Shown here piece after piece: positions 18,423 to 29,019 of a stretch of DNA of 44,263 bases. The position numbers and the translations under genes are program-made. The DNA is taken from positions 1 to 44,263 of the forward strand of contig CAUJHG010000032.1 of the NCBI GenBank assembly GCA_963204785.1. The letters are read 5' to 3'. Numbering within the stretch: the first letter of the stretch is position 1; every line of letters begins with the position of its first letter. Source of the DNA: Pseudomonadota bacterium. GTDB taxonomy: Bacteria; Pseudomonadota; Gammaproteobacteria; Burkholderiales; Burkholderiaceae_E. The notes beneath the pieces were generated by a model that did no database searches, had not been told where the DNA came from, and worked only from the letters and a program-made list of their open reading frames with translations.

Positions 18423-19586
18423 ATGCGACGCCTCGAGCCCGAAACCGGCGTCAAGGCGCTGTTCTTCGCGTACTTCGCGATGATCGGCGCGATCTCACCC
18501 TATCTCGCGCTGTACTTCGCCGCCGTGGGGCTGTCGATCGCGCAGATCGGCGTGCTGGTCGCGCTGCCTCCGGCGATGCGCATCGTCGGGCCGCCGCTGT
18601 GGGGCGCGCTGGCCGATCGCAGCGGCCGGCGCGGTCCGCTGCTGCGCGCGAGTTCGGCGGCGGCAGCGACCATCGCGCTGGCGATCTGGTTCGTGGGGGG
18701 CTGGTTCGCGGCCCTGCTGGTGCTGGTTGCGCTGCTGCAGTTCGCCACCTCCGCGCAGTCGCCGCTGGGCGAATCGATGGCGGTCTCGGTGGCCGCCGGT
18801 GACGCCGGCCGCTACGGACGCATGCGGCTGTGGGGCTCGATCGGCTTCACCGGCGGGGTGGTGCTGATGGGCCCGCTGCTCGACTGGCTCGGGCTGTCCG
18901 GCCTGCCGCTGCTGATGGCAGGGATGGCCGCTACGGTGCTCGCGGTGGCCTGGCGGCTGCCCGAGGTCGCGGCGCCGCCGCCGGTCGCGGGAGTTCCCGT
19001 CTGGGGGCGGCTGCGCGAACCCGCGATCGCCGCCTTCTTCGTCTCCTGCTTCCTGATGATGTTCGCGCACGCTGCGCTCTACGGCTTCTATTCGCTGTAC
19101 CTGAACGGTCTGGGCTGGTCGAAGACCGCGATCGGCCTGGCCTGGACGATCGGAGTGCTGGCCGAGATCGTGGTCTTCCGCGTGCAGAAGCGGCTGTTCG
19201 ATCGTTGCGGCGCGCTGCCGCTGCTCTCGGCGAGCTTCGCGGTGGCGGCGCTGCGCTTTGCGCTGATCGGATGGGGCGGCGGGGCGCTCGTGGCAGTGGT
19301 GCTGGTGCAGCTGATGCACGCGGTCAGCTTCGGGGTGCACCACAGCGCGGCGATGGCGCTGCTGCATCGCTGGTTCGGGGTGGCCGAGCAGGGGCGCGCG
19401 CAGGCGATGTATATCACCCTGGGCCACGGATTGGGCGGGGCGGCCGGTGGCCTGGTCGCAAGCCGACTCTGGCAGCAGGTCGGCCCGGCCGCAGCCTTCC
19501 AGGGCGCGGCGCTCGCAGCGGTGCTGGGCTGGGGTGCGGTGGCGTTGTGCCGGCGCTTCGACTACGCTCGCAGCTCCCGGACCTGA
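18423..19586 (+). CDS. MFS transporter, HcaT/LacY-like (MFS_1_like)
   Basis: This 387-residue protein has about 12 membrane segments and the cytoplasmic loop motif GALADRSGRRGPLL between segments 2 and 3, typical of the major facilitator superfamily. The start (KALFFAYFAMIGAISPYLALYFAAVGLS) and RLWGSIGF near residue 138 fit the family of 3-phenylpropionate/nucleoside-type permeases. The substrate cannot be assigned. Its stop codon overlaps the region where the next gene could start; the downstream protease gene begins 11 bases later with a better ribosome binding site. Confidence 0.85.
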   Translation: MRRLEPETGVKALFFAYFAMIGAISPYLALYFAAVGLSIAQIGVLVALPPAMRIVGPPLWGALADRSGRRGPLLRASSAAAATIALAIWFVGGWFAALLVLVALLQFATSAQSPLGESMAVSVAAGDAGRYGRMRLWGSIGFTGGVVLMGPLLDWLGLSGLPLLMAGMAATVLAVAWRLPEVAAPPPVAGVPVWGRLREPAIAAFFVSCFLMMFAHAALYGFYSLYLNGLGWSKTAIGLAWTIGVLAEIVVFRVQKRLFDRCGALPLLSASFAVAALRFALIGWGGGALVAVVLVQLMHAVSFGVHHSAAMALLHRWFGVAEQGRAQAMYITLGHGLGGAAGGLVASRLWQQVGPAAAFQGAALAAVLGWGAVALCRRFDYARSSRT

Positions 19587-19597
19587 TGGAGAGGAAG

Positions 19598-20440
19598 ATG
19601 TCGAATTCGAGGCGCTTCGGTCGACTGGGCGCGTTGCTGGCCGCAGCGCTGCTCGCAGCGGGACTGTCGGGCTGCCAGTCGGTGAAGACCACCAGTGCGG
19701 GGACGGTCGGCGTGGACCGGCAGCAGCGGATGTCGCCACTGGTGTCCGAGGCGCAGCTTCGCGAGGGCGCGGTGCAGGCCTACCGTGCGGAGATCTCCAA
19801 GGAGCGTCAGAAGGGCACCCTGAACCCGGATCCGCGCCTGACCGCAAGGGTCAAGGGGATCGCCGCGCGCCTGATCCCGGTCACTTCCGCCTTTCGTCCG
19901 GATGCCCCGGGCTGGGCCTGGGAGGTGAACGTGATCCGTTCGGACTCGATCAACGCCTGGTGCATGCCCGGCGGCAAGATCGCCGTGTACACCGGGCTGA
20001 TCGACAAGCTCGGACTGACCGACGACGAGATCGCCGCGGTGATGGGCCACGAGATCGCGCACGCGCTGCGCGAGCACGCCCGCGAGCGCGCCTCCGAGCA
20101 GCTCACTGCGGGTCTGCTGATCCAGGGGGGCGCAGTGGTGCTGGGCGCCGGAGCAGGCTCGGTCGACATGGCCAAGCTCGCCTACCAGGTGACCCTGGGG
20201 CTGCCCAACAGTCGCCTGCACGAGAGCGAGGCCGATCGCATCGGCGTGGAACTCGCCGCGCGCGCCGGCTACGATCCGCGGGCGGCGATCACCCTGTGGC
20301 AGAAGATGGCGCGCGCCGACGGCGGCAAGGGCCCCGAGTGGCTCAGCACGCACCCCTCGGCCGACACCCGCATCCGCGACCTCGAGGTCTACGCGGCGCG
20401 CGTCGCACCCCTGTACCAGCAGACCCGGGGCCGGCGCTGA
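19598..20440 (+). CDS. M48-family metalloprotease, lipoprotein
   Basis: The 280-residue protein starts with a signal peptide ending in the lipobox LSGC (C26), so it should be lipid-anchored and face the periplasm. The zinc protease motif HEIAH is at 151-155, and ExxAD (209-213) supplies the third ligand. This places it in family M48, near LoiP/YcaL/BepA-type envelope quality-control proteases. The ATG at 19598 follows GGAGAGG; another ATG four codons upstream (19586) would overlap the MFS stop. No TPR domain follows the protease domain, unlike BepA. Confidence 0.9.
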   Translation: MSNSRRFGRLGALLAAALLAAGLSGCQSVKTTSAGTVGVDRQQRMSPLVSEAQLREGAVQAYRAEISKERQKGTLNPDPRLTARVKGIAARLIPVTSAFRPDAPGWAWEVNVIRSDSINAWCMPGGKIAVYTGLIDKLGLTDDEIAAVMGHEIAHALREHARERASEQLTAGLLIQGGAVVLGAGAGSVDMAKLAYQVTLGLPNSRLHESEADRIGVELAARAGYDPRAAITLWQKMARADGGKGPEWLSTHPSADTRIRDLEVYAARVAPLYQQTRGRR

Positions 20441-20484
20441 CCCCACTCGGAAGGACGGAACGGCCCGATGATCCTGGGCGCGCG

Positions 20485-20493
20485 TGTCATAAT
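20485..20493 (+). promoter_or_regulatory. candidate extended -10 promoter of leuC
   Basis: TGTCATAAT combines a TG extension with a CATAAT hexamer, about 55 bases before the leuC ATG. No -35 is obvious, which is common for extended -10 promoters. I saw no leucine-rich leader peptide. Confidence 0.4.
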
Positions 20494-20547
20494 CGCGTGC
20501 TCCGGTAAATCGTCCCCGACGCGGGCTCGCGCCCGCGTCCCAGCCCC

Positions 20548-21972
20548 ATGCCGCTCGCTGCACGCACGCTCTACGACAAGCTCTGGGATGCCCACCTCGT
20601 CCATCGCGAGGACGACGGCACCAGCCTGATCTACATCGATCGCCACCTGGTGCACGAGGTGACCAGCCCGCAGGCCTTCGAGGGTCTGCGCATGGCCGGG
20701 CGCAAGCCGTGGCGCGCGAGCTCGGTGGTCGCCACTGCCGACCACAACACGCCCACCACCGGCTGGGAGCGGGGCATCGAGGGCATCGAGGACCTGACCT
20801 CCCGCGAGCAGGTGGTGACGCTCGATCGCAACATCCACGAATTCGGCATCTCCACCTACTTCCCTTTCCGGGACCGTCGCCAGGGAATCGTCCACGTGAT
20901 CGGCCCGGAGCAAGGCGCGACGCTGCCCGGAATGACGGTCGTCTGCGGCGACTCCCACACCAGCACCCACGGCGCCTTCGGCTGCCTGGCCTTCGGCATC
21001 GGCACCTCGGAAGTCGAGCACGTGCTCGCCACCCAGTGCCTGGTGGCCCGCAAGATGAAGAACATGCTGGTCGAGGTCGAGGGTGTCCTGCCGCGCGGCG
21101 TCACCGCCAAGGACATCGTGCTGGCGGTCATAGGGCGCATCGGCACCGCCGGCGGCACCGGCTTCGCGATCGAGTTCGGCGGCGCCGCGATCCGCGCGCT
21201 GTCGATGGAAGGCCGGATGACCATCTGCAACATGGCGATCGAGGCCGGTGCGCGTGCCGGGATGGTCGCGGTCGACGAAACCACGATCTCCTACCTGAAG
21301 GGCCGGCCGCTGGCCCCCAGCGGCGCCGACTGGGATCGGGGGGTAGCCCACTGGCGCACGCTGCGCTCTGACCCGGGCGCAAGCTACGACGCGGTGGTGC
21401 GTCTCGACGCAGCGCAGATCCGCCCGCACGTGACCTGGGGCACCTCGCCGGAGATGGTGGTCGCGATCGACGAGCGCGTTCCCGATCCGGACAAGGAGAA
21501 GGATCCGGTGCGCCGCGAGGGCATGGAGCGGGCGCTGCAGTACATGGGGCTGAAGCCCAACACCCCGATCCAGGAGATCGCGATCGACAAGGTCTTCATC
21601 GGTTCGTGCACAAACTCGCGCATCGAGGACCTGCGCGCCGCTGCGGCGGTCGCGCGCGGCCGGCACAAGGCCGCCTCGGTCACGCAGGTGCTCGTGGTGC
21701 CCGGCTCCGGGCAGGTCAAGGCGCAGGCCGAGGCCGAGGGCCTGGACCGCATCTTCCGCGACGCGGGCTTCGAGTGGCGCGAGCCCGGCTGCTCGATGTG
21801 CCTGGCGATGAACGCCGACCGCCTCGAGCCCGGCGAGCGCTGCGCGTCCACGTCCAACCGGAATTTCGAGGGTCGCCAGGGCAACGGCGGGCGAACCCAC
21901 CTGGTCAGTCCCGCGATGGCGGCCGCCGCGGCCATTGCAGGTCATTTCGTCGACGTGCGGCGAGTGCAGTGA
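20548..21972 (+). CDS. leuC: 3-isopropylmalate dehydratase large subunit
   Basis: LeuC with LeuD isomerises 2- to 3-isopropylmalate in leucine synthesis. The 474-residue protein has the three iron-sulfur cysteines of the aconitase fold: C354 in GSCTNSR, and C415 and C418 in [26 protein letters not shown] and [13 protein letters not shown] are typical of the family. It begins the leu block, separated from leuD by a small entericidin gene. There is no clear ribosome binding site ahead of the ATG. Confidence 0.97.
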   Translation: MPLAARTLYDKLWDAHLVHREDDGTSLIYIDRHLVHEVTSPQAFEGLRMAGRKPWRASSVVATADHNTPTTGWERGIEGIEDLTSREQVVTLDRNIHEFGISTYFPFRDRRQGIVHVIGPEQGATLPGMTVVCGDSHTSTHGAFGCLAFGIGTSEVEHVLATQCLVARKMKNMLVEVEGVLPRGVTAKDIVLAVIGRIGTAGGTGFAIEFGGAAIRALSMEGRMTICNMAIEAGARAGMVAVDETTISYLKGRPLAPSGADWDRGVAHWRTLRSDPGASYDAVVRLDAAQIRPHVTWGTSPEMVVAIDERVPDPDKEKDPVRREGMERALQYMGLKPNTPIQEIAIDKVFIGSCTNSRIEDLRAAAAVARGRHKAASVTQVLVVPGSGQVKAQAEAEGLDRIFRDAGFEWREPGCSMCLAMNADRLEPGERCASTSNRNFEGRQGNGGRTHLVSPAMAAAAAIAGHFVDVRRVQ

Positions 21973-21986
21973 ACGGAGAAGGCAAC

Positions 21987-22118
21987 ATGAGGAAGATCGT
22001 TCTGATCCTGGCGGCCACCCTTGTCGGTGTCTCGCTGAGTGCGTGCAACACCATCGCCGGCGCGGGTAAGGACATCGAGCGCGCGGGTGAATCCATCCAG
22101 GGTGCCGCCAGGAAGTAG
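21987..22118 (+). CDS. entericidin-like small lipoprotein
   Basis: A 43-residue product, MRKIVLILAATLVGVSLSAC followed by NTIAGAGKDIERAGESIQGAARK. It has a short signal peptide ending in the lipobox LSAC (C20), then the NTxxGxGxDI...G..I...A pattern of entericidin A/B proteins. GGAGAAGG lies just upstream of the ATG. In enteric bacteria, entericidins form a toxin/antidote pair linked to stationary-phase lysis. Here only one copy is seen, and the role is unknown. It sits between leuC and leuD, an arrangement I believe is common in Burkholderiales. Confidence 0.85.
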   Translation: MRKIVLILAATLVGVSLSACNTIAGAGKDIERAGESIQGAARK

Positions 22119-22162
22119 GCAGGGCGGCCCTGACAGGCAAGAGCTGACACTCGGAAACGAAG

Positions 22163-22816
22163 ATGGAGAGTCTGACGGTACATCGCGGGCTGGTCGCGCC
22201 GCTCGACAGGGCAAACGTCGACACCGACGCGATCATCCCGAAGCAGTTCCTCAAGTCGATCAAGCGCACCGGCTTCGGGCCGAACCTGTTCGACGAGTGG
22301 CGCTACCTCGATCACGGCGAGCCCGGGATGGACAACTCGAAGCGTCCGCTCGCTCCGGACTTCGTCCTGAACCAGCCGCGCTACAAGGGCGCATCCATCC
22401 TGGTCACGCGCAAGAACTTCGGCTGCGGCTCCTCGCGTGAGCACGCTCCGTGGGCGCTCCAGGACTACGGGTTCCGCGCGATCATCGCGCCCTCGTTCGC
22501 CGACATCTTCTTCAACAACTGCTTCAAGATCGGGCTGCTGCCGATCGTCCTGGGCGAATCCCAGGTGGATCGGCTGTTCCACGAGGTTGCGGCCTTCCCG
22601 GGCTTCGAACTGGTGGTCGACCTGCCCGCGCAGACCGTCGCCTCCGTCGACGGCGCGACGAGCTTCGGCTTCGAGATCGATGCCTTTCGCAAATACTGCC
22701 TGGTCAACGGTCTCGACGAGATCGGACTCACGCTTCGTCACGCGGACAAGATCCGTGCCTTCGAGGCGCGCAGGCTCGCCGAGCAGCCCTGGCTCGACCG
22801 GGTGCTGACCGTCTAG
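22163..22816 (+). CDS. leuD: 3-isopropylmalate dehydratase small subunit
   Basis: LeuD is the swivelling small subunit of isopropylmalate isomerase. The protein has 217 residues. [22 protein letters not shown] near residue 20 and [33 protein letters not shown] near 90-120 are the family hallmarks. It partners LeuC encoded just upstream, across the entericidin gene. A perfect palindrome follows its stop codon. Confidence 0.97.
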   Translation: MESLTVHRGLVAPLDRANVDTDAIIPKQFLKSIKRTGFGPNLFDEWRYLDHGEPGMDNSKRPLAPDFVLNQPRYKGASILVTRKNFGCGSSREHAPWALQDYGFRAIIAPSFADIFFNNCFKIGLLPIVLGESQVDRLFHEVAAFPGFELVVDLPAQTVASVDGATSFGFEIDAFRKYCLVNGLDEIGLTLRHADKIRAFEARRLAEQPWLDRVLTV

Positions 22817-22826
22817 CGCAGTTCGC

Positions 22827-22848
22827 GCACCCCGCGCGCGCGGGGTGC
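22827..22848. repeat. 22-bp perfect palindrome between leuD and leuB
   Basis: GCACCCCGCGC followed by its exact complement GCGCGGGGTGC forms a very stable hairpin in the leuD-leuB spacer. No T run follows, so it is not a classical terminator; it could set the mRNA ratio between leuD and leuB. Confidence 0.6.
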
Positions 22849-22925
22849 CAGCCCTCGAATGGGAGGTGGCCGGACAGGACGCCCGCCGCGCCCACCCCCG
22901 CAGCCAACACCGTCAGGAATTCCAG

Positions 22926-23990
22926 ATGAAGATTGCAGTGCTTCCCGGCGACGGGATCGGCCCGGAGATCACCGGGCAGGCGGTGCGCGTGCTCGAGGCG
23001 CTGGCCTCCGATGGCCTGCGCATCGAGTTGGAGCGTGCTCCGGTGGGGGGCGCCGGCTACGACAGCGCCGGCGATCCGCTGCCCGAGGCAACGCTGAAGC
23101 TGGCCGAGCAGGCCGACGCGATCCTCTTCGGCTCGGTGGGCGGCCCGCAGTACGACACGCTGCCGCGGGCGCAGCGCCCGGAGCAGGGGCTGCTGCGCCT
23201 GCGCAAGCACTTCGACCTCTTCGCCAACCTGCGCCCGGCAGTGGTCTATCCGGAGCTGGCGCACGCCTCGACGCTCAAGCCCGAGGTGGTCGCGGGGCTC
23301 GACCTGCTGATCCTGCGCGAACTCACCAGCGACATCTACTTCGGTCAGCCGCGCGGCGTGCGCACCAACGAGGCCGGCGAGCGCGAGGGCTTCGACACGA
23401 TGCGCTACACCGAGAGCGAGATCCGCAGGATCGCGCACGCGGCCTTCCAGGCGGCGCGCAAGCGCTCGAAGCGGGTGTGCTCGGTCGACAAGGCCAACGT
23501 GCTCGAGACCACCCAGTTCTGGCGCGACGTGGTCACCGAGGTGCACCAGGAGTACCCTGAGATCGAGCTGTCGCACATGTACGTGGACAACGCCGCGATG
23601 CAGCTGATCCGCAACCCCAGGCAGTTCGACGTGATGGTCACCGGCAACATGTTCGGCGACATCCTGTCGGACGAGGCCTCGATGCTCACCGGATCGATCG
23701 GCATGCTGCCGTCGGCTTCGCTGAACGCGCGCAACTTCGGGCTCTACGAGCCGATCCACGGCTCGGCGCCCGACATCGCCGGCAAGGATCTCGCCAACCC
23801 GCTGGCCACGATCCTCTCGGCAGCGATGCTGCTGCGCTTCTCCCTGGACCAGGAGGCGGCGGCGCAGCGGATCGAGGCGGCGGTGCGCAAGGTGCTCGCG
23901 CAGGGGCTGCGCACGGCGGACATCGCCGAGCCGGGCAAGCGCACGGTGGGCACCCGCGAGATGGGCGACGCCGTGATCGCGGCGCTCTGA
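22926..23990 (+). CDS. leuB: 3-isopropylmalate dehydrogenase
   Basis: LeuB oxidises and decarboxylates 3-isopropylmalate with NAD+. The 354-residue protein starts [15 protein letters not shown]. It contains the substrate-binding [15 protein letters not shown], the YFGQPRG loop, and the metal and active-site block [40 protein letters not shown]. The NAD-specific C-terminal [18 protein letters not shown] is also present. The ATG at 22926 was chosen over an upstream in-frame ATG at 22845, which lies in the palindrome spacer. Confidence 0.97.
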   Translation: MKIAVLPGDGIGPEITGQAVRVLEALASDGLRIELERAPVGGAGYDSAGDPLPEATLKLAEQADAILFGSVGGPQYDTLPRAQRPEQGLLRLRKHFDLFANLRPAVVYPELAHASTLKPEVVAGLDLLILRELTSDIYFGQPRGVRTNEAGEREGFDTMRYTESEIRRIAHAAFQAARKRSKRVCSVDKANVLETTQFWRDVVTEVHQEYPEIELSHMYVDNAAMQLIRNPRQFDVMVTGNMFGDILSDEASMLTGSIGMLPSASLNARNFGLYEPIHGSAPDIAGKDLANPLATILSAAMLLRFSLDQEAAAQRIEAAVRKVLAQGLRTADIAEPGKRTVGTREMGDAVIAAL

Positions 23991-24000
23991 GGAGAGACGC

Positions 24001-25110
24001 ATGATGAAGGTAGGAATGGTCGGATGGCGCGGAATGGTCGGTTCCGTGCTGATGCAGCGCATGCGCGAGGAGAACGACTTCGCGCTGATCGAGCCCGTGT
24101 TCTTCACCACCTCGAACCTGGGCGGCGAAGCACCGCTGGGCGGCGGCAGGCTGCTCGATGCGAAGTCGGTGGATCAGCTCGCGCAGATGGACACCATCAT
24201 CACCTGCCAGGGTGGTGACTACACCACCGAGATGCATCCGAAGCTGCGTGCGGCGGGCTGGACCGGCTACTGGATCGACGCAGCCTCCACGCTGCGGATG
24301 AACGACGACGCCGTCATCATCCTCGACCCCCTGAACCGCCATGTGCTCGACCGCGCGCTTGCCGGCGGCACCCGGGACTTCATCGGCGGCAACTGCACCG
24401 TGAGCCTGATGATGCTGGCGCTCAACGGTCTGTTCCGCGAGGGCCTGATCGAGTGGATCAGCGCGATGACCTACCAGGCCGCCTCGGGCGCCGGCGCACA
24501 GAACATGCGCGAACTGGTCGGGCAGATGGGGGCGGCGCACGCCTCGGTCGCCGACCTGCTCGCCGACCCGGCCTCGCCGATCCTGGAGATCGACAGTCGG
24601 CTCGCGGCCGCGCTGCGCGCCAGTTCCTTTCCCGTCGAGCACTTCGGCGTGCCGCTTGCGGGCAGCCTGATTCCCTGGATCGACAAGGACCTGGGCAACG
24701 GCAGTTCGCGCGAAGAGTGGAAGGGCGATGCCGAGTGCAACAAGATCCTCGGCCTGCCGGCCTCCGGTGAGGGCCACATCCCGGTCGAGAGCATCTGCGT
24801 GCGCGTGGGCGCGATGCGCTGCCACAGCCAGGCCCTGACGATCAAGCTGACCCGGGACCTGCCGCTGGCCGAGATCGAGGCGATCATCGGCACCGCCAAC
24901 GAGTGGGTCCGGCTGATCCCGAACACCCGCGAGGCGAGCATCCGCGACCTCACGCCGACCGCCGTGACCGGCCGGCTGCACGTGCCGATCGGCCGATTGC
25001 GCAAGCTCGCGATGGGGCCGCAGTACCTGAGCGCGTTCACGGTTGGCGACCAGTTGCTGTGGGGTGCGGCCGAACCCTTGCGGCGGATGCTGCGCATCCT
25101 CCTTTCCTGA
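24001..25110 (+). CDS. asd: aspartate-semialdehyde dehydrogenase
   Basis: Asd reduces aspartyl phosphate to aspartate semialdehyde, the branch point to lysine, methionine and threonine and to diaminopimelate. The 369-residue protein has the NADP-binding start [18 protein letters not shown] and the catalytic cysteine in GGNCTVSLM (C132). The motif [16 protein letters not shown] carries the active-site histidine. It resembles the longer, gram-negative Asd form. GGAGAGACGC precedes the ATG, and only 10 bases separate it from leuB. A hairpin follows the stop. Confidence 0.97.
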   Translation: MMKVGMVGWRGMVGSVLMQRMREENDFALIEPVFFTTSNLGGEAPLGGGRLLDAKSVDQLAQMDTIITCQGGDYTTEMHPKLRAAGWTGYWIDAASTLRMNDDAVIILDPLNRHVLDRALAGGTRDFIGGNCTVSLMMLALNGLFREGLIEWISAMTYQAASGAGAQNMRELVGQMGAAHASVADLLADPASPILEIDSRLAAALRASSFPVEHFGVPLAGSLIPWIDKDLGNGSSREEWKGDAECNKILGLPASGEGHIPVESICVRVGAMRCHSQALTIKLTRDLPLAEIEAIIGTANEWVRLIPNTREASIRDLTPTAVTGRLHVPIGRLRKLAMGPQYLSAFTVGDQLLWGAAEPLRRMLRILLS

Positions 25111-25122
25111 GCCTGCAACCTT

Positions 25123-25146
25123 CGGGCGGTCGTCGCTGGCCGCCCG
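25123..25146 (+). terminator. hairpin after asd
   Basis: A CGGGCGG/CCGCCCG stem with a 10-base loop lies just after asd, without a strong T run. It separates the leu-asd block from the fimV promoter. Confidence 0.4.
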
Positions 25147-25204
25147 TCGCGTTGTGCTTGAGCCGAATCGCCCGGCCCCGGTAAAGCTACGGAACCGTGT
25201 GAGC

Positions 25205-25233
25205 TTGCACCGTCAAGTGGCTGATGTTAGGCT
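25205..25233 (+). promoter_or_regulatory. candidate promoter of fimV
   Basis: TTGCAC (25205-25210) and TAGGCT (25228-25233) are spaced by 17 bases, with a TG extension ahead of the -10. A start near 25240 would exclude the upstream ATG at 25224 and favours the GTG at 25266 as fimV start. Confidence 0.4.
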
Positions 25234-25265
25234 CAATTCACTCTAGAGGCATCTCGGGGAAAAGC

Positions 25266-28148
25266 GTGGCAGCCGGAAAAAATACCGACTCTTCCATGCT
25301 GCCCGGACCGTCTCCCAAGCGCATCGCTGCCGCAGTCGCCCTGGCCCTTGCGGCCGGTGCCGCGGCACCGACTTGGGCCGCGGGACTGGGCAGGCTTACC
25401 GTTCAATCTGCGCTGGGCCAGCCGCTGCGTGCCGAGGTCGAGGTCACCTCGCTGAGCGCCGCCGAGGCGGCAACGCTCAACGCCCGCCTGGCTTCGGCCG
25501 ATGCGTTCCGGCAGGCCGGGCTGGACTTCAACCCGGCACTGTCGAACCTGCGCTTCGCGATCGACCGCCGTGCCGACGGCCGCACCTTCGTGCGGATCAC
25601 CTCGCCCCAGGCGGTCAACGAGCCCTTCGTCGATCTCCTTGTCGAACTGAACTGGGCGAGCGGCCGCTTCGTGCGCGAGTACACCTTCCTGCTCGACCCG
25701 CCGGAACTGCGCCTCGCAGGGCGCGATACGGTCGAGGGCGGCAACGTGGTGCAGAGCACCGTCGTTGCGCCGGTGGCCGCGTCGGCGCGTGCGCAGGCAC
25801 CCACGGCGGCGCCGGCTCCGGCCCCGAGCGCACCCGCGGCAGCGGCGCCTGCGCCCGCGACACCGACGAGCGTGCCGACGGCGCCGGCGAGCGCGCCCGC
25901 GGCGCGCACCGCAGCCGCCCCGGCGGCTGCGCCCGGAACGGTCGAAGTGCGCGGCGGCGACACCCTTGCCTCGATCGCCGGGCGCATCAAGCCGAGCGAG
26001 GTCTCGCTCGACCAGGCGCTGATCGCGATCTACCAGGCCAACCCTGCCGCCTTCTTCGGCAGCGTGCACCAGTTGCGGGCCGGGGCCACGCTTTCGATCC
26101 CGGACCAGCAGGCGATGGCGGCGGTCGACCCCTCGCAGGCCCGCGAGCAGCTTCGTGCCCACACCCGCGACTTCAACGCCTATCGGGCGCGGCTCGCCGA
26201 GCGCGCGCCGACGGTGGCCGCCGCTGCGGCCGGCCAGAGCGCCGAGGGACGCATCGGCGCCAGGGTCGAGGAGCGCGGTGGCACGCCGGACACCGGCGAC
26301 CAGCTCAGGCTCTCGCGCGGCACGCCCGAGGCGGCGGCCGGCGCAGGATCGGCCGGGAGCGCGGCCACCCGCGCTGCCGAACAGGGCGCCGCCCGCGACG
26401 CGGCAGCGCGCGAGGCCCAGTCGCGTGTCTCGGAGCTCGAGAAGAACGTCGCCGACCTTCAACGGCTCGTCGAGCTGAAGAACCGTCAGCTCGCCGAACT
26501 GCAGAAGCAGGTCGAGGAAGCCGGACACGTCGTTCAGTCGGCAGCGGGAAGCATCGCGCCGCAGGCGGCAGCGCCGGCGGCAGCCGCTGCGGCGGCGGTA
26601 TCGGCCGGCGCCGACGGGAAACCCGCGGCTGCGGCCGATGACGGCGCTGCCTCGGCGCCAACGCAGGAGGCATCGGCGTCCGGCACGGCTCCGGCTGCGG
26701 ATCGCGAACCTGCGCAGGACACCGAGGCTAAGGAGACCGCAGCGCCGGTCGCCGCCGCCAGGCCTGCGCCGGCTGCGCCAGCGCCCGCACCCACGTCCAG
26801 CCTCGTCGACGACGTGATGTCCAACCCCCTGGTCCTGCCCGGACTGGCGGCCATCCTCGCGCTCGGCGCAGGCTACGGCTGGTATTCGATGCGCCGGCGC
26901 CGCAAGGTGGAGAAGTTCGAGGACAGCCTGATCGCTGCCGACGGCTTTGCCACCAACTCGCTGTTCGGCTCCACTGGCGGCCAGAGCGTCGACACCGCCA
27001 GCAGCAGCGTCTTCACGGCTAGCACCCGCGACAGCGGCGTCGACGTCCACGCCACCGAGGTCGATCCGATCGCCGAAGCCGAGGTCTACATCGCCTACGG
27101 GCGCGAGGCCCAGGCCGAGGAGATCCTGCGCGAGGCGCTGAAGAAGCAGCCCGAGCGCCAGGCGATTCGCGCCAAGCTCCTCGAGATCCTCGCGGGACGC
27201 AGGGACACCCAGGGCTTCGCGGCACTGGCTGCCGAGATGTACGGACAGACCGGCGGCCAGAACGAGGAGTGGCCGAAGGTGGTCACGATGGGTCTCGGGC
27301 TCGATCCGGACAATCCCCTCTACACCGGTGGGGCGCCGCTGCCGGCGACCGATGCGCCGGCCCCGGCGGGCGGCGGGCGCCCCGAGGGTGCAGTCGCAGG
27401 CGGGACGATCGCCGCTGCGGCTGCCGCCCTTGGCGCTGCGGCGATCGTTTCCGGATCGGAGTCGGAGGCGACCGAATCGACGGCGCAGCCCGACGAACCC
27501 GATTCGAATGCAGTCGACTTCAGCGTGCTCGAGGACAGCCCGAGGGGCTTCGTCGAGACCCAGCCGCTGGCGGACGATTCGCTGCGGCCCGAGGCCGAGG
27601 CCGAAGCCGAAGTGCCTGCGCTGGACTTCGACCTCGATCTCGACACTGCGATCGGCAGCATCGGGGCACAGGCCGGGGCGGCGCAGCCAGGTGCGCAAGC
27701 GGGAACGGGCAGCGAACTCGAAAGGGCCGTCGGCGGGCGCTTCGAACTGCCTTCGCTCGATCTCGACCTCGGCGACGACGAGCCCAGGCCTGCTGCGCAA
27801 CCGGCCGAAGCCCGCGCCGATGGTGAACTTGCCCTCGATGACCTCGACATCGATCTTCCCGCGCTCGAGAGTCTGACCCGCACCATCGTGCCGGCCCCGG
27901 CGCCGGCGGGAGGGGAGGTTCCCGAGATCGACCTGTCCGCGATCGGCCTGGATCTCGAGCCCGCACCGGCGATGAGCGGCGAGGAGGGCGAGCGCTGGCA
28001 GGAGATGGCCACCAAGCTCGACCTCGCCTCGGCGTACGAGGAGATCGGCGACAAGGAAGGTGCGCGCGAACTCCTCGACGAAGTGACCAGGGGCGGCGAC
28101 GCCGATCAGCAGAAGAAGGCGCGCGCGATGCTCGCCAGGATCGTCTGA
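25266..28148 (+). CDS. fimV: FimV-family polar peptidoglycan-binding protein
   Basis: FimV is a polar hub protein tied to type IV pilus assembly and twitching motility. A signal peptide ([21 protein letters not shown]) leads into the conserved FimV N-terminal domain ([20 protein letters not shown]). An Ala/Pro-rich linker follows, then a LysM domain ([16 protein letters not shown]), a coiled coil ([29 protein letters not shown]) and a membrane segment ([19 protein letters not shown]). The cytoplasmic part is acidic, with a TPR-like unit ([28 protein letters not shown]) and the C-terminal FimV motif ([24 protein letters not shown]). The GTG at 25266 has GGGGA five bases upstream; ATGs at 25224 and 25296 are alternatives. 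Confidence 0.93.
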   Translation: MAAGKNTDSSMLPGPSPKRIAAAVALALAAGAAAPTWAAGLGRLTVQSALGQPLRAEVEVTSLSAAEAATLNARLASADAFRQAGLDFNPALSNLRFAIDRRADGRTFVRITSPQAVNEPFVDLLVELNWASGRFVREYTFLLDPPELRLAGRDTVEGGNVVQSTVVAPVAASARAQAPTAAPAPAPSAPAAAAPAPATPTSVPTAPASAPAARTAAAPAAAPGTVEVRGGDTLASIAGRIKPSEVSLDQALIAIYQANPAAFFGSVHQLRAGATLSIPDQQAMAAVDPSQAREQLRAHTRDFNAYRARLAERAPTVAAAAAGQSAEGRIGARVEERGGTPDTGDQLRLSRGTPEAAAGAGSAGSAATRAAEQGAARDAAAREAQSRVSELEKNVADLQRLVELKNRQLAELQKQVEEAGHVVQSAAGSIAPQAAAPAAAAAAAVSAGADGKPAAAADDGAASAPTQEASASGTAPAADREPAQDTEAKETAAPVAAARPAPAAPAPAPTSSLVDDVMSNPLVLPGLAAILALGAGYGWYSMRRRRKVEKFEDSLIAADGFATNSLFGSTGGQSVDTASSSVFTASTRDSGVDVHATEVDPIAEAEVYIAYGREAQAEEILREALKKQPERQAIRAKLLEILAGRRDTQGFAALAAEMYGQTGGQNEEWPKVVTMGLGLDPDNPLYTGGAPLPATDAPAPAGGGRPEGAVAGGTIAAAAAALGAAAIVSGSESEATESTAQPDEPDSNAVDFSVLEDSPRGFVETQPLADDSLRPEAEAEAEVPALDFDLDLDTAIGSIGAQAGAAQPGAQAGTGSELERAVGGRFELPSLDLDLGDDEPRPAAQPAEARADGELALDDLDIDLPALESLTRTIVPAPAPAGGEVPEIDLSAIGLDLEPAPAMSGEEGERWQEMATKLDLASAYEEIGDKEGARELLDEVTRGGDADQQKKARAMLARIV

Positions 28149-28171
28149 GCGCTGCGCTGCGTTCGGGCCTC

Positions 28172-28203
28172 GCGGGGAAGCACTGCTTCCCCGCTTCGTC
28201 TTT
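28172..28203 (+). terminator. intrinsic terminator after fimV
   Basis: A perfect 10-bp stem, GCGGGGAAGC/GCTTCCCCGC, with a 3-base loop is followed by TTCGTCTTT. It ends only 9 bases before the truA ATG, so truA may depend on read-through. Confidence 0.7.
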
Positions 28204-28212
28204 GTGCGGGCG

Positions 28213-29016
28213 ATGAGCCCCGGTCCGCGCCGGTTCGCGCTGCTGCTCGCCTACGACGGCGCAGGCTTCCCCGGCTGGCAGACGCAGCCCTCCGGGGATG
28301 CGCTGCAGGATCGCCTCGAACAGGCCCTGTCCTCGATTGCCGCCGAGCCGGTGGCCACCGTCTGCGCCGGGCGCACCGACGCGGGCGTGCACGCGCTCGC
28401 GCAGGTGGTGCACTTCGAGACCTGCGCGCAGCGGCCGAAGTCGGCCTGGGTGCGCGGAGTCAACGCATTGTTGCCCCGGCAGATCGCGGTGCAGCGGGTC
28501 AGCGAGGTCGATGAGGCCTTTCACGCGCGCTACGGCGCGACCCGCCGGGCCTACCGCTACCTGCTGTACCGCAGCGCGCAGCGCCACCCGCTGTATGCGG
28601 GGCGCGCCGGCTGGGTCTTCCAGCCGCTCGACCTGGACCGGATGCACGAGGCAGCGGCAGCGCTGCTCGGCGAGCACGACTTCTCCGCCTTCCGCTCCTC
28701 GCAGTGTCAGGCAAAGTCACCGGTGCGTCGCCTGGACCGGCTCGAGATCCGCGAGCGCGGCCCGCTGGTGATCTTCGAACTCGAGGCCAACGCCTTCCTG
28801 CATCACATGGTGCGCAACCTGGTCGGCGCGCTCGTGTGGATCGGCATCGGTCGCCGGCCGGCGGGCTGGACTGCCGAGCTGCTGGCCGCTCGCGATCGCC
28901 GTCTGGCGGCGCCGACCTTTGCCCCTGATGGCCTCTACCTGACAGGCGTCGAGTATCCTCCGCCCTACGATGTCGGTTCCTGGCCGACGGCAGATCAGCC
29001 CCTGGCCGCTTCCTGA
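28213..29016 (+). CDS. truA: tRNA pseudouridine(38-40) synthase
   Basis: TruA converts uridines 38-40 of the anticodon arm to pseudouridine. The 267-residue protein shows [14 protein letters not shown] near the N-terminus and the catalytic aspartate in [18 protein letters not shown] (D56). [15 protein letters not shown] and [21 protein letters not shown] are further family motifs. I used the ATG at 28213; a GTG three codons upstream is possible. It sits directly after the fimV terminator and 3 bases before trpF, so it probably leads the truA-trpFBA-accD-folC unit. Confidence 0.95.
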   Translation: MSPGPRRFALLLAYDGAGFPGWQTQPSGDALQDRLEQALSSIAAEPVATVCAGRTDAGVHALAQVVHFETCAQRPKSAWVRGVNALLPRQIAVQRVSEVDEAFHARYGATRRAYRYLLYRSAQRHPLYAGRAGWVFQPLDLDRMHEAAAALLGEHDFSAFRSSQCQAKSPVRRLDRLEIRERGPLVIFELEANAFLHHMVRNLVGALVWIGIGRRPAGWTAELLAARDRRLAAPTFAPDGLYLTGVEYPPPYDVGSWPTADQPLAAS

Positions 29017-29019
29017 ACG

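Noticed and set aside
20441-20547. Leucine attenuator ahead of leuC
   Set aside because: No leader peptide with Leu codons and no terminator/antiterminator pair is visible.
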